From positions 1 to 64,000 of the forward strand of contig CAVPSX010000012.1 in the NCBI GenBank assembly GCA_963708515.1: a DNA stretch of 64,000 nucleotides, given 5' to 3'. A program made the position numbers and the translations under genes. Each line of letters starts with the position of its first letter. Within the stretch, counting starts at the first letter, position 1. The notes beneath the pieces are model-generated. The model made no database searches and was not told the DNA's origin. It was given only the letters and a program-made list of their open reading frames with translations. Positions 43,534 through 51,918 of the stretch are shown here, piece after piece. The DNA is from JAPLJM01 sp963708515. GTDB lineage: Bacteria > Desulfobacterota > Syntrophia > Syntrophales > Fen-1087.

Positions 43534-44919
43534 ATGACCAACAGGAAAAAGCCCTGGGGCGGGCGGTTTCAGGCGCCCACGGACTCCGAGGTGGAGGCCT
43601 TTACCGCCTCGATCCATTTCGATCTGCGGCTCTATCGCCACGACATCGAGGGCAGCATCGCCCATGCACGCATGCTTGCCGCGCAGAAGCTTATCAGCCG
43701 CATGGAGGGAAAGGCGATTGTCGGCGGACTGAAGAGCATTCTTGCGGATATCATGGAGGGGCGCCTGCAGTTTGCGCCCGGCGATGAAGATATCCACATG
43801 GCCATTGAAAAGGAATTGATCCGGCGGATCGGCGGTGCAGGCGGAAAGCTGCATACCGCCCGGAGCCGCAACGACCAGGTGTCCCTCGACATGCGTCTTT
43901 ATCTGCGCGAAGAGACGGATCAGATCCTGGGATTGCTGAAAAATTTCAAATCGTCCCTGGTCCGGCTGGCGAAAAATGAAATCCGCACGATCATGCCGGG
44001 CTATACGCATTTGCAGAAAGCGCAGCCGGTTTTATTGTCGCACTGGCTGCTGGCCTACCGGGAGATGATCGACCGTGACGAGGCGCGTCTGAAGGACTGC
44101 CGCAAGCGCGTGAATGTTATGCCGCTGGGGGCTGCGGCGCTGGCCGGAACGAGCCTGCCCATCGACCGGCGGAAGGTGGCCGATCTGCTGAATTTCCCGG
44201 CCGTTTCCGAAAACAGCATGGATGCCGTCTCCGACCGCGATTTCATCGCCGAGTTTATTTTCACGGCGGCGATGATCATGATGCATCTGAGCCGTTTCTG
44301 TGAAGACCTGATTCTCTGGTCCAGCGGTGAATTCGGCTTTGTGGAAATTTCCGATGCCTTCACCACGGGCAGCAGCATCATGCCCCAGAAGAAGAATCCC
44401 GATGTGCCGGAGCTGGTCCGGGGCAAGACGGGACGCGTCTATGGTCATCTCGTTGCCCTGCTGACCATTCTGAAAGGTCTTCCGATGACCTATAACCGCG
44501 ACCTGCAGGAGGACAAAGAGCCGCTTTTCGACACCGTTGATACGGTCAAAGCCTGCCTGCACACCCTGACCGCCATGAGCCGGAATTTGAAGTTCAATCC
44601 CGTCCGGATGCGCGAAGAGGCGGCCAAAGGCTTTTCCACGGCGACAGACCTTGCGGAGTACCTGGTCGTCAAAGGCGTGCCCTTTCGGGAGTCCCATGGG
44701 ATCGTGGGGCGTCTCGTCGCTTACGGACTCAAGGAAAACAAGACTTTTCCGGAGATGACCCTGCAAGAATTCAAGCGGTTCTCTGCGGCATTCGCAGAGG
44801 ATGTTTTTGACTGCTTGAGCATCGAAAAGGCGATTGATGCAAAAAGCAGTCATGGCGGAACCGCCGGGAAAATGATATTAAAGCGCATTAATGAAATTGA
44901 GGGGCGTTCAGATGCATAG
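43534..44919 (+). CDS. argH: argininosuccinate lyase
   Basis: A 461-residue fumarase-superfamily lyase releasing arginine and fumarate. Signatures: KPWGGRFQAPTD at the start, LHTARSRNDQVSLDMRLYLR (about 105), PGYTHLQKAQPVLLSHWLLA (about 155) and GSSIMPQKKNPDVPEL (about 280, containing the catalytic Ser). The length matches the family. The last codons overlap the following lipoprotein gene by 8 nt. It completes an argB-D-F-G-H run; argC, argJ and argA are not in view. Confidence 0.96.
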   Translation: MTNRKKPWGGRFQAPTDSEVEAFTASIHFDLRLYRHDIEGSIAHARMLAAQKLISRMEGKAIVGGLKSILADIMEGRLQFAPGDEDIHMAIEKELIRRIGGAGGKLHTARSRNDQVSLDMRLYLREETDQILGLLKNFKSSLVRLAKNEIRTIMPGYTHLQKAQPVLLSHWLLAYREMIDRDEARLKDCRKRVNVMPLGAAALAGTSLPIDRRKVADLLNFPAVSENSMDAVSDRDFIAEFIFTAAMIMMHLSRFCEDLILWSSGEFGFVEISDAFTTGSSIMPQKKNPDVPELVRGKTGRVYGHLVALLTILKGLPMTYNRDLQEDKEPLFDTVDTVKACLHTLTAMSRNLKFNPVRMREEAAKGFSTATDLAEYLVVKGVPFRESHGIVGRLVAYGLKENKTFPEMTLQEFKRFSAAFAEDVFDCLSIEKAIDAKSSHGGTAGKMILKRINEIEGRSDA

Positions 44920-45370
44920 GCGCGATTGGCTCTTGCTGCTTGCGGCGATCCTGGGTCTGACACTGATGATCCCGCTTCAGGGTTGCGGATTGAAGGCCGA
45001 TCCGGTGCCTGGCCGCATCCCGCCGCTGAAGCCCCTGATGGATGTCAGTTTGAAACAGGAGGCAGGGGGGATTGATATCCAGTGGCGGGTGCCGGAGCAG
45101 CCCCGCCCGATGACGCGATTCAGGCTTATGAGAAGTGAGCTTGGGATGGACGGCCAGAGCTGTCCGGGCTGTCCGCCGGACGAGGCGAGGATTGCCGATC
45201 TGGCCATCGGGGAGGCGAAACTGGTCATGGTGAGCGCCGGCCTATTCGCTTACCGGGATACGGATGTCAGGCCCGGCCGCCTTTACCGCTATCGCGTGAT
45301 CGGATGCGACCGGACCGGGTCTTGCAGTGAGCCGTCTGTGCCGGCGACATTAAGCATGGTCATATTTTAA
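44912..45370 (+). CDS. lipoprotein, LptM/YifL-like position, with fibronectin-like body
   Basis: A 152-residue precursor with a hydrophobic signal and lipobox LQGCGLKADP (Cys at about 26). CGLKAxPxPG and its place between argH and lysA recall the small LptM (YifL) lipoproteins. The mature part is longer, though, and contains WRVPEQPRPMTRFRLMRSE and AYRDTDVRPGRLYRYRVIG, as in a fibronectin type III-like domain. The start ATG has GAGGGG 7 nt upstream. Its stop TAA coincides with the start of a truncated family 2 repeat, so the C-terminus may have been altered by that insertion. Confidence 0.65.
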   Translation: MHRRDWLLLLAAILGLTLMIPLQGCGLKADPVPGRIPPLKPLMDVSLKQEAGGIDIQWRVPEQPRPMTRFRLMRSELGMDGQSCPGCPPDEARIADLAIGEAKLVMVSAGLFAYRDTDVRPGRLYRYRVIGCDRTGSCSEPSVPATLSMVIF

Positions 45371-45416
45371 GCGAAAAAAGATTTTGAGCCGCGGCGCAGC
45401 CATTTTTCAAAGGTTC
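45369..45416. repeat. truncated copy of repeat family 2 (right end only)
   Basis: 48 bp matching the right arm of the full copies: AAGCGAAAAA, then GATTTTGAGCCGCGGCG, then AGCCATTTTTCAAAGGT. The left arm and centre are absent. The preceding CATATTTTAA that ends the lipoprotein gene also resembles the CATATTTAA found at this place in copy D, so the gene's stop may derive from the element. Confidence 0.75.
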
Positions 45417-45480
45417 CGATATACCGGCTGATACTTGGGCCGGCGACATCGGTGGAAATAATGCGAGGAATGGATGGTAT

Positions 45481-46740
45481 ATGAATGATTTCAATTATAT
45501 AGATCACGAGCTCTGGTGTGAGCAGATCCCCGTACAAGCCATCGCCGAAAAAGTCGGGACGCCCTTCTATCTCTACAGCCACCAGACGCTGAAAAACCAC
45601 TTTCATGTGTTCGATCAGGCGTTTGCCGGGATTCCTCATGTTACCTGTTTTGCAGCGAAGGCCAACTCCAATATCGCGATTCTCAGGATTTTCATCGCCG
45701 CAGGCGGCGGCGTGGATATTGTCTCGGGCGGGGAACTTTACCGGGCCCTGCAGGCCGGCGTCGATCCCCGGAAAGTCGTCTATTCCGGCGTGGGAAAGCG
45801 GATCGATGAAATCGAATACGCCCTGAATGCCGGCATTCTGATGTTCAATGTGGAATCTTTCCAGGAACTCGCGGAAATTCACGCCTGTGCGCAGAGGCGG
45901 AAGAAGAGGGCGGGGATTGCGCTTCGGGTGAATCCGGATGTCGATCCGCAGACCCATCCGTACATTTCCACGGGCCTGAAAGAGAACAAATTCGGCGTCA
46001 ACATAAAAAAATCCATCGAGGCGTACCGTGAAGCCCGGAAAATGCCCTGGCTCGACATCAAAGGGGTGAGCTGCCACATCGGGTCGCAGGTGACAAAAAT
46101 ATCGCCCTTCGTGGATGCCCTGGATCGCCTGAAAAAATTGATCCGCCTGCTGCGGAAGGAGGGAATCGACATCCGTTATCTTGATCTCGGCGGCGGTCTG
46201 GGGATCACCTATCGCGAAGAAGCGCCTCCGCATCCGGTGGCGTACGCAAAGGCCATTATCGGTGCGGCAAAGGGCATGGACTGCACCCTGATTTTTGAAC
46301 CGGGACGCGTGATTGTGGGTAATGCAGGTATCCTGGTGACGAAGGTCCTCTATACCAAGACCAACGAAGGAAAGAACTTTGTGGTTGTCGATGCCGGCAT
46401 GAACGACCTGATCCGTCCGAGTCTTTACAATTCCTATCATGAGATCCAGCCTGTGATAAAAAAGAAGGGAAAGACGCAGCAGGCTGACATGGTCGGGCCG
46501 ATTTGCGAGTCGGGCGATTATCTGGCCAAAGAAAGACAACTCCCGGAATTTGAAAGAGGGGAGCTGGTTGCTGTCATGAGTGCCGGCGCTTACGGTTTCA
46601 CCATGTCTTCAAATTACAATTCCCGGCCGCGTGTAGCCGAAGTGCTTGTCAACAGGGACCGGTCTTATGTGATCCGACGGCGGGAAAGGTATGCCGATAT
46701 CGTCAAAGGAGAAAAAATACCAAAATTTCTAACAGCATAA
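45481..46740 (+). CDS. lysA: diaminopimelate decarboxylase
   Basis: A 419-residue fold-III PLP enzyme making L-lysine from meso-DAP. The PLP Lys is in CFAAKANSNIAILR (about 60), then GGGVDIVSGGELYRAL, NPDVDPQTHPYISTG, SCHIGSQVT (His, about 200), the phosphate loop LDLGGGLGITY (about 235), FEPGR (about 278) and GPICESGDYLA (about 340, Cys from the partner subunit). It starts an apparent lysA-dapA-dapB run. GAGGAATGG-type sequence stands upstream of the ATG. Confidence 0.95.
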   Translation: MNDFNYIDHELWCEQIPVQAIAEKVGTPFYLYSHQTLKNHFHVFDQAFAGIPHVTCFAAKANSNIAILRIFIAAGGGVDIVSGGELYRALQAGVDPRKVVYSGVGKRIDEIEYALNAGILMFNVESFQELAEIHACAQRRKKRAGIALRVNPDVDPQTHPYISTGLKENKFGVNIKKSIEAYREARKMPWLDIKGVSCHIGSQVTKISPFVDALDRLKKLIRLLRKEGIDIRYLDLGGGLGITYREEAPPHPVAYAKAIIGAAKGMDCTLIFEPGRVIVGNAGILVTKVLYTKTNEGKNFVVVDAGMNDLIRPSLYNSYHEIQPVIKKKGKTQQADMVGPICESGDYLAKERQLPEFERGELVAVMSAGAYGFTMSSNYNSRPRVAEVLVNRDRSYVIRRRERYADIVKGEKIPKFLTA

Positions 46741-46759
46741 AAAGATTACAGGAGGAGTT

Positions 46760-47638
46760 ATGTTCAAGGGAGCCATTGTCGCGATTGTAACACCGTTCAA
46801 AAAGGGCAAAGTGGATGAAGCGTCGTTGAGAAAGCTCATCGAGTTTCAGATTAAGAATGGGACCGATGGAATTGTTCCCTGCGGAACGACAGGGGAATCC
46901 AGTACGCTGTCCCATGAAGAGCATGACAAGGTGATCGAGATTGTCATCGACGCCGTCAAAAAAAGGGTGCCCGTCATTGCCGGGACCGGATCCAACAGCA
47001 CAGCCGAAGCCATCCAGCTGACCCGGCATGCCTACAAGGCCGGCGCTGATGGGGCGTTGATGGTCGCGCCCTACTACAACCGGCCCACTCAGGAGGGGCT
47101 CTACCAGCACTACAAGGCCGTGGCGGAAGCCGTCCCCATTCCCATCATCATCTACAACATTCCCGGGAGAACGGGCGTCAATATTAACCCCGACACACTG
47201 GCCCGGCTGGCCAGGATCAAGAATATCGTCGGCGTTAAGGAAGCGTCCGGATCCATCAAGCAGATGAGCGATGTCATCAGCCTCTGCGGCCCCAATTTTG
47301 ATGTGCTTTCAGGCGATGATCTCTTTACGCTGCCGCTTATGGCGATGGGTGGGCGGGGAGTGATTTCGGTGATTTCCAATGTAGCGCCCGCGGATATGGC
47401 GGGGCTCGTGGATGCCTTTGCCGCAGGCGACATGAAAAAGGCGCAGGCCTTGCATTTCAAGATGTCCGGTCTGATCGACGCCCTCTTCATCGAAACCAAC
47501 CCGACGCCGGTCAAGGCAGCCCTATCCCTGATGAAAAAGATCTCCTATGAGGTCCGGTTGCCGCTGTACAAGCTGTCCGACGCAAATTATGAGAAGCTAA
47601 AGAAGGTCATGATCGGGTACGGCCTGATCACGGGGTGA
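46760..47638 (+). CDS. dapA: 4-hydroxy-tetrahydrodipicolinate synthase
   Basis: A 292-residue TIM-barrel aldolase condensing pyruvate and aspartate semialdehyde. It has VAIVTPFKKGKVDE, the CGTTGESSTLSHEEH loop (about 43), Tyr of the catalytic triad in PYYNRPTQEGLYQHYK, IYNIPGRTGVNI (about 133) and the Schiff-base Lys in VGVKEASGSIKQM (about 162). AGGAGG precedes the ATG. It is adjacent to lysA and dapB. Confidence 0.96.
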   Translation: MFKGAIVAIVTPFKKGKVDEASLRKLIEFQIKNGTDGIVPCGTTGESSTLSHEEHDKVIEIVIDAVKKRVPVIAGTGSNSTAEAIQLTRHAYKAGADGALMVAPYYNRPTQEGLYQHYKAVAEAVPIPIIIYNIPGRTGVNINPDTLARLARIKNIVGVKEASGSIKQMSDVISLCGPNFDVLSGDDLFTLPLMAMGGRGVISVISNVAPADMAGLVDAFAAGDMKKAQALHFKMSGLIDALFIETNPTPVKAALSLMKKISYEVRLPLYKLSDANYEKLKKVMIGYGLITG

Positions 47639-47664
47639 CGATTTTATCACAGGGAGGGTTTGTT

Positions 47665-48471
47665 ATGGTAAACGCCATTGTCACGGGCGCCGGCGGCAGA
47701 ATGGGAGGCCGGATCATTGCGCTGATCAACGCGGCGAAAGACATCACACTGGTCGGCGCCGTTGAAAAAAAAGGACATGCCCTGGTGGGCAGGGACGTGG
47801 GAGAAGCCCTGGGACTGGGCAAACTGGGCGTCAGGATCGTCGATGACCTGGGCGCGTGCATCGACAAGGGGGACGTCGTAATTGATTTTACCAGTCATGC
47901 CGTTTCGCTCGAACACCTGGATCTGGTTGCCAAGAAGAAGCGCGCCATCGTGATCGGCAGCACGGGATTTACCGCCGAAGAGATGAAGAAAGCCGCTGTG
48001 CTGGCAAAGAAAACGCGATGCGTCCTGGCGCCGAACATGAGTGTGGGTGTCAATGTCATGTTCAAGGTGCTGGGCGATGTGGCCCGGATTCTGGGCGACG
48101 ATTATGACGTGGAAATTGTGGAAGCGCACCATCATCTCAAAAAAGACGCGCCCAGCGGCACAGCCATGAAAATGGCGCAGATCATTGCCGGAGCCCTCAG
48201 CCGCGATCTGGACCGGGATGCCGTCTATACGCGCAGGGGCATGATCGGCGAACGCACCAAGAAAGAAATCGGGATTCAGACATTGCGGGCCGGTGATATC
48301 GTGGGTGAGCACAATGTCATGTTCGGTGCGGTGGGCGAACGGCTGGAATTCATTCATCGCGCCCACAGCCGGGATAATTTTGCCAAGGGGGCGATCCGGG
48401 CGGCGAAATGGATCGTGAAGCAGAAGAGCGGCCTCTATGACATGCAGGATGTTCTGGGGCTGAAAAAATAA
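47665..48471 (+). CDS. dapB: 4-hydroxy-tetrahydrodipicolinate reductase
   Basis: A 268-residue NAD(P)H-dependent reductase. The Rossmann motif is VTGAGGRMGGRIIAL at the N-terminus, then VVIDFTSHAVSLEHL, IGSTGFT, APNMSVGVNVMFKV and the active-site VEAHHHLKKDAPSGTAMKMA (E-x-HH-xx-K-x-D-x-PSGTA, about 155). GGGAGGG precedes the chosen ATG; ten extra upstream codons are not needed. folK follows after 4 nt. Confidence 0.95.
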   Translation: MVNAIVTGAGGRMGGRIIALINAAKDITLVGAVEKKGHALVGRDVGEALGLGKLGVRIVDDLGACIDKGDVVIDFTSHAVSLEHLDLVAKKKRAIVIGSTGFTAEEMKKAAVLAKKTRCVLAPNMSVGVNVMFKVLGDVARILGDDYDVEIVEAHHHLKKDAPSGTAMKMAQIIAGALSRDLDRDAVYTRRGMIGERTKKEIGIQTLRAGDIVGEHNVMFGAVGERLEFIHRAHSRDNFAKGAIRAAKWIVKQKSGLYDMQDVLGLKK

Positions 48472-48475
48472 AGGC

Positions 48476-48988
48476 ATGATCGAAGGAGCCGGCGGTATCA
48501 TCTGTTATGTGGGCCTCGGGGCGAATATGGGCCAGCCTGAGGCGCAATGCGTCGAGGCAACGCAGAAGATGCACGCGACCGCCGGTATCCATGTCGTGCG
48601 GCCGTCTTCGCTCTACCGGTCGGAGCCGGTCGGGGATCAACAGCAGGAGTGGTTTGTCAATGCCGTTGTCGAAATCAGGACGGTGCTTCAGCCAGGCGAA
48701 CTTCTGCAGGCCTTGCTGGCGATAGAAAGAGAGATGGGCAGACAGCGGGATGCACCATGGGGACCTCGAATCATCGATTTGGACCTGTTGCTATACGGGC
48801 AGGAGGTCATCCAAGGGCCGGACATGGTTATTCCCCATCCGGCGTTTCACAAACGGCGGTTTGTGCTGGTTCCGCTGCATGAAATCGCTCCTTATGTGAT
48901 TCATCCGGCCTTCGGCGTGTCCGTTCGGGGTCTTATGGACCGCCTCGAGGATGACCATAAAGTCGAATTAATGAAGGGATCCGAATGA
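48476..48988 (+). CDS. folK: 2-amino-4-hydroxy-6-hydroxymethyldihydropteridine pyrophosphokinase
   Basis: A 170-residue HPPK enzyme that pyrophosphorylates the pterin before dihydropteroate synthesis in folate biosynthesis. It has CYVGLGANMGQPE at the N-terminus, SSLYRSEPVG with the pterin-site residues, FVNAVVEIRT, and the signature RDAPWGPRIIDLDLLLYG (about 93), followed by IPHPAFHKRRFVLVPLHEI (about 120). It overlaps the next gene by 4 nt. Confidence 0.94.
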   Translation: MIEGAGGIICYVGLGANMGQPEAQCVEATQKMHATAGIHVVRPSSLYRSEPVGDQQQEWFVNAVVEIRTVLQPGELLQALLAIEREMGRQRDAPWGPRIIDLDLLLYGQEVIQGPDMVIPHPAFHKRRFVLVPLHEIAPYVIHPAFGVSVRGLMDRLEDDHKVELMKGSE

Positions 48989-49251
48989 TTATTGTCAGGA
49001 TTCTGGCTGCAATTCTTATCTTTTATCTGCTTTACAGAATTGCCCGTTGGCTCTTTCTTTCATCCGCGAAACCGTCCGAAGCGATACCGAACCGCCAAAG
49101 ACCGGCCATAACGGAAGATCTCGTCGAGGACCCCTGCTGTCATGCCTTTTTGCCGCTCAGCCAAGCCTATCAGGCATCGATTGAAGGGGAAACCGAGTAT
49201 TTCTGCAGTGAGAAATGCTATCGAAGCTTTTTGCAGAAAAAGGGATTGTAA
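48985..49251 (+). CDS. small membrane-anchored zinc-ribbon/YHS-like protein
   Basis: An 88-residue protein with one N-terminal membrane helix (IIVRILAAILIFYLLYRIA) and a Cys-containing module: EDPCCHAFLPLSQAY, then about 15 residues on EYFCSEKCYRSFLQ. Two Cys in each half suggest a bound metal, as in YHS/TRASH domains and PP0621-like proteins. It overlaps the folK stop, so translation is coupled. The function is unknown. Confidence 0.75.
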   Translation: MIIVRILAAILIFYLLYRIARWLFLSSAKPSEAIPNRQRPAITEDLVEDPCCHAFLPLSQAYQASIEGETEYFCSEKCYRSFLQKKGL

Positions 49252-49275
49252 AATCATTTCCGGAGGAACGGATTC

Positions 49276-49457
49276 AGAGCTTTGCATAACCGGTGAAAAA
49301 TGATCCGCAAGCGGCGAATGAAAGATTTTTCGTTGATGGGGACACGGCTCCGTCATGTCCCCATGATTAATTTGTTGATTCACAGCATATTTAAGCCTTA
49401 AATAATTTCAAGCGAAAAAGATTTTGAGCCGCGGCGAAGTTATTTTTCAAAGGTCTC
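49276..49457. repeat. interspersed palindromic repeat family 2, copy D
   Basis: About 182 bp between the small zinc-ribbon gene and the transaldolase gene. The left end is AGAGCTTTGCATAACCGGTG, the central palindrome is ATGGGGACA/TGTCCCCAT as in copy A, and the right end is TTTTTCAAAGGTCTC. CGAAAAAGATTTTGAGCCGC is the same as in copies C and E. No coding capacity. Confidence 0.85.
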
Positions 49458-49488
49458 GGATTGCGAGGATCTATCATCAGGAGGTTGT

Positions 49489-50136
49489 ATGAAATTCTTC
49501 ATTGATACGGCAAATATTCAGGAGATCAAGGAGGGCCTTGCCCTCGGCATGGTTGACGGCGTGACGACGAATCCGTCGCTGGTGGCCAGGGAAAAGAAGG
49601 ATTTTGATCAGATCATCCGGGAAATTCTGAACGCTGTCGATGGGCCCGTGAGCCTGGAAGTCATGAGCCTGGACGCCAAGGGCATGCTCAGGGAGGGCAA
49701 AAAACTCGCAAAACTGGGTCCACAGGTCGTCATCAAAGTGCCCATGACGACAGAGGGACTCAAGGCCACGCGCATTTTCGCGAGCGAGGGCATCCGCGTC
49801 AACCAGACCCTGGTATTTTCGCCCGTGCAGGCATTGATGGCGGCCAAGGCGGGCGCGGCCTACGTCAGCCCTTTTGTGGGCAGGCTTGACGATGTCGCCC
49901 ATGACGGCATGGAAATCGTGGATCAGATTATGACCATTTATCATAACTACGGTTTCGATACGGAAGTCATTGTCGCCAGTGTGAGGCATCCGCGCCATGT
50001 CCTTGAAGCGGCCCTGATGGGCGCCGATATTGCCACCATTCCTTTCAAAGTGATTGCCCAGTTGGCGAAACACCCCCTGACGGACAAGGGGATCGATGCC
50101 TTCCTGAACGACTGGAAGGGCGTACCGAAGAAATGA
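49489..50136 (+). CDS. tal: transaldolase, short TalC/FSA type
   Basis: A 215-residue class I aldolase of the small transaldolase/fructose-6-phosphate aldolase family. It begins MKFFIDTANIQEIKEGLALG, and has VDGVTTNPSLVARE (about 28), SLEVMSLDAKGMLREG, the Schiff-base Lys in VVIKVPMTTEGLKA (about 84), NQTLVFSPVQALMAAKAGA and YVSPFVGRLDD (about 125). It links pentose-phosphate and glycolytic pools. AGGAGG precedes the ATG. Whether it is a true transaldolase or a fructose-6-phosphate aldolase cannot be read from sequence alone. Confidence 0.9.
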   Translation: MKFFIDTANIQEIKEGLALGMVDGVTTNPSLVAREKKDFDQIIREILNAVDGPVSLEVMSLDAKGMLREGKKLAKLGPQVVIKVPMTTEGLKATRIFASEGIRVNQTLVFSPVQALMAAKAGAAYVSPFVGRLDDVAHDGMEIVDQIMTIYHNYGFDTEVIVASVRHPRHVLEAALMGADIATIPFKVIAQLAKHPLTDKGIDAFLNDWKGVPKK

Positions 50137-50155
50137 CGGACCATACCATAGCACC

Positions 50156-50761
50156 ATGATCGATTATCTCAAACGGGCTTTTGACCGGTTGCCGATTGCG
50201 CAGGAAAAAAAGAAAGTCCTGAACCTGCCCAATACCATCACCATGCTGCGGATCGGCATCATTCCGGTTCTTTTCTTGCTGCTTCTGTCGCCCGGGCCGA
50301 CGGAAAGTCTGATCATTGCCGGCATTTTTGTCGTCGCCGCCCTGACGGACGTGCTGGACGGCTATATTGCCAGAAGATACCAGATCGTGACGACCATGGG
50401 CAAGTTTCTCGATCCTATCGCCGACAAGCTGATCGTCAATACGGCGATGATCCTCATGATTCCCCTCGGCCGGATACCCGCCTGGATCGTAGCCGTCATT
50501 ATTATCCGCGATTTTACCGTGGACGGCATCCGGACGATTGCCTCATCGGAAGGCGTCATCATTCAGTCCAGCCGGCTGGCGAAGCAAAAAACACTCTGCC
50601 AGATCTTTGCCGTCACGGCCCTTATGATCCATTATCCCTTTCTGGGTGCCGATGCGCATTTAGTCGGAATCGTTATCCTGTACGTCGCCCTTTTCCTGAC
50701 CCTGTATTCCGGGCTGGATTATCTGATGAAGTTTTTCAAGGTAGTCTTCACTAAAAACTGA
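50156..50761 (+). CDS. pgsA: CDP-diacylglycerol-glycerol-3-phosphate 3-phosphatidyltransferase
   Basis: A 201-residue membrane enzyme making phosphatidylglycerol phosphate. The CDP-alcohol phosphotransferase motif is complete: DVLDGYIARRYQIVTTMGKF then LDPIADKL (D-G-xx-A-R-x8-G-x3-D-x3-D). NLPNTITMLRIGIIPVLF is the usual first helix. Four to five further hydrophobic helices follow. It lies 19 nt after the transaldolase gene and before an alpha/beta hydrolase gene. Confidence 0.92.
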   Translation: MIDYLKRAFDRLPIAQEKKKVLNLPNTITMLRIGIIPVLFLLLLSPGPTESLIIAGIFVVAALTDVLDGYIARRYQIVTTMGKFLDPIADKLIVNTAMILMIPLGRIPAWIVAVIIIRDFTVDGIRTIASSEGVIIQSSRLAKQKTLCQIFAVTALMIHYPFLGADAHLVGIVILYVALFLTLYSGLDYLMKFFKVVFTKN

Positions 50762-50777
50762 AAGGCCTTGCCGTCCA

Positions 50778-51602
50778 ATGGATCTTTCCCAAAGCGATTA
50801 TACCGCCTTTGACATTCCCGAAATCACCATGTTTTTATTTCATCCGCGTCCGGAGTGGCGCATGCCGGTCACAGGCCAGGGGGCCGAATCTCACCTGATC
50901 CCGGTGGCGCCGGATGTGGTCATCGGTGCGCGGTTCCACCTTGCCTCAAAGAGCCGCCCCAATATTTTATTTTTTCACGGAAATGGTGAAATTGCAGCGG
51001 ATTATGAAGAAATGGGTATGCTGTACACGCAAATGGGGATTAATTTTCTGCCTGTCGATTACCGGGGATACGGACAGTCCACGGGCCGGCCGATGGTCAC
51101 GGCCATGATGCAGGACGCCCGCCCCATTCTGGATTATGTCCGCGCATGGCTGAGCGATCATGGATATACGGGACCTTTGCTCGTCATGGGCCGGTCCCTG
51201 GGGAGCGCCCCGGCGCTGGAGCTGGCCTGCCGGTGCCCGGATGTCATCGATGGCCTGATCATCGAAAGCGGCTTTGCCCGCATCGGGCCGTTGCTGCGGC
51301 TGATCGGGATCGACATGACGCTGTACGGCCTGTCGGAAAAGCAGGGGCCGCGAAACCTCGATAAGATCCGTCAATGGGACAAGCCGCTGCTGGTCATTCA
51401 CGCGGAGTATGATCAGATTATCTCCTTTACGGAGGGGCTGGCGCTCTATAAGGCGTCGCCGGCGGCGGATAAACAAATGCTCAAGATTCCCAATGCAACC
51501 CACAACGACATTTTTTTCCAGGGGATGAACGCCTACCTGCAGGCCATCGGTGAACTGGCCGACAGGATCGCCGCGGAGAAGCCCGCACCCAGGCGTGCAT
51601 AA
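50778..51602 (+). CDS. alpha/beta hydrolase
   Basis: A 274-residue serine hydrolase. The oxyanion-side HGNGE (about 75) is followed by PVDYRGYGQSTGRP, the nucleophile elbow GRSLGSAP (GxSxG, about 140), an acidic residue in VIHAEYDQIISF (about 215) and the catalytic His in ATHNDIFFQ (about 240). It resembles the BEM46/YfhR group of esterases or peptidases. No signal peptide is seen. Its substrate is unknown. It ends about 36 nt before the tRNA promoter. Confidence 0.8.
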   Translation: MDLSQSDYTAFDIPEITMFLFHPRPEWRMPVTGQGAESHLIPVAPDVVIGARFHLASKSRPNILFFHGNGEIAADYEEMGMLYTQMGINFLPVDYRGYGQSTGRPMVTAMMQDARPILDYVRAWLSDHGYTGPLLVMGRSLGSAPALELACRCPDVIDGLIIESGFARIGPLLRLIGIDMTLYGLSEKQGPRNLDKIRQWDKPLLVIHAEYDQIISFTEGLALYKASPAADKQMLKIPNATHNDIFFQGMNAYLQAIGELADRIAAEKPAPRRA

Positions 51603-51637
51603 AAAAACCGGGCAGGCGGAGTGAGCGCTGTTTTTTA

Positions 51638-51665
51638 TTGACAAAACATTTTTATTTGTTATAGG
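51638..51665 (+). promoter_or_regulatory. sigma70-type promoter for the tRNA-Gly/tRNA-Cys unit
   Basis: TTGACA (51638-51643), a 16-nt AT-rich spacer and TATAGG (51660-51665), followed 21 nt later by the first tRNA. Confidence 0.75.
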
Positions 51666-51686
51666 TACCGCTCGTTTTCATGATCG

Positions 51687-51761
51687 GCGGGCGTAACTCA
51701 GTGGTAGAGTGCCACCTTGCCAAGGTGGACGTCGACGGTTCAAATCCGTTCGCCCGCTCCA
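51687..51761 (+). tRNA. tRNA-Gly (GCC)
   Basis: 75 nt including an encoded CCA. The acceptor is GCGGGCG/CGCCCGC with discriminator T. The D arm is AACTCAGTGGTAGAGT, the anticodon stem CCACC/GGTGG with loop TTGCCAA (anticodon GCC), and the T arm CGACGGTTCAAATCCGTTCG. A canonical bacterial glycine tRNA. Confidence 0.97.
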
Positions 51762-51770
51762 GACATTGAC

Positions 51771-51846
51771 GGCGGCATAGCCAAGTGGCTAAGGCAGCGG
51801 TCTGCAAAACCGTTATTCACCGGTTCAAATCCGGTTGCCGCCTCCA
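51771..51846 (+). tRNA. tRNA-Cys (GCA)
   Basis: 76 nt including CCA. The acceptor is GGCGGCA/TGCCGCC with discriminator T, which is typical of tRNA-Cys (U73). The anticodon stem is GCGGT/ACCGT with loop CTGCAAA (anticodon GCA), and the T arm is CCGGTTCAAATCCGG. It lies 9 nt after tRNA-Gly in one transcript. Confidence 0.97.
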
Positions 51847-51857
51847 GATCATATCGA

Positions 51858-51891
51858 GGGCTTTGCGATTCAGCGCAAGGCCCTTTTTTTT
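51858..51891 (+). terminator. rho-independent terminator of the tRNA pair
   Basis: GGGCTTTGCG pairs with CGCAAGGCCC (10 bp, one G-U) around a 6-nt loop and is followed by eight T. It also faces the 3' end of the minus-strand ATPase gene. Confidence 0.9.
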
Positions 51892-51918
51892 CCAGACAGG
51901 GGTTCTTTGAAAAAAAGA

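Noticed and set aside
45367..46539. A 390-codon minus-strand frame
   Set aside because: Antisense to lysA, which has all catalytic motifs on the plus strand.
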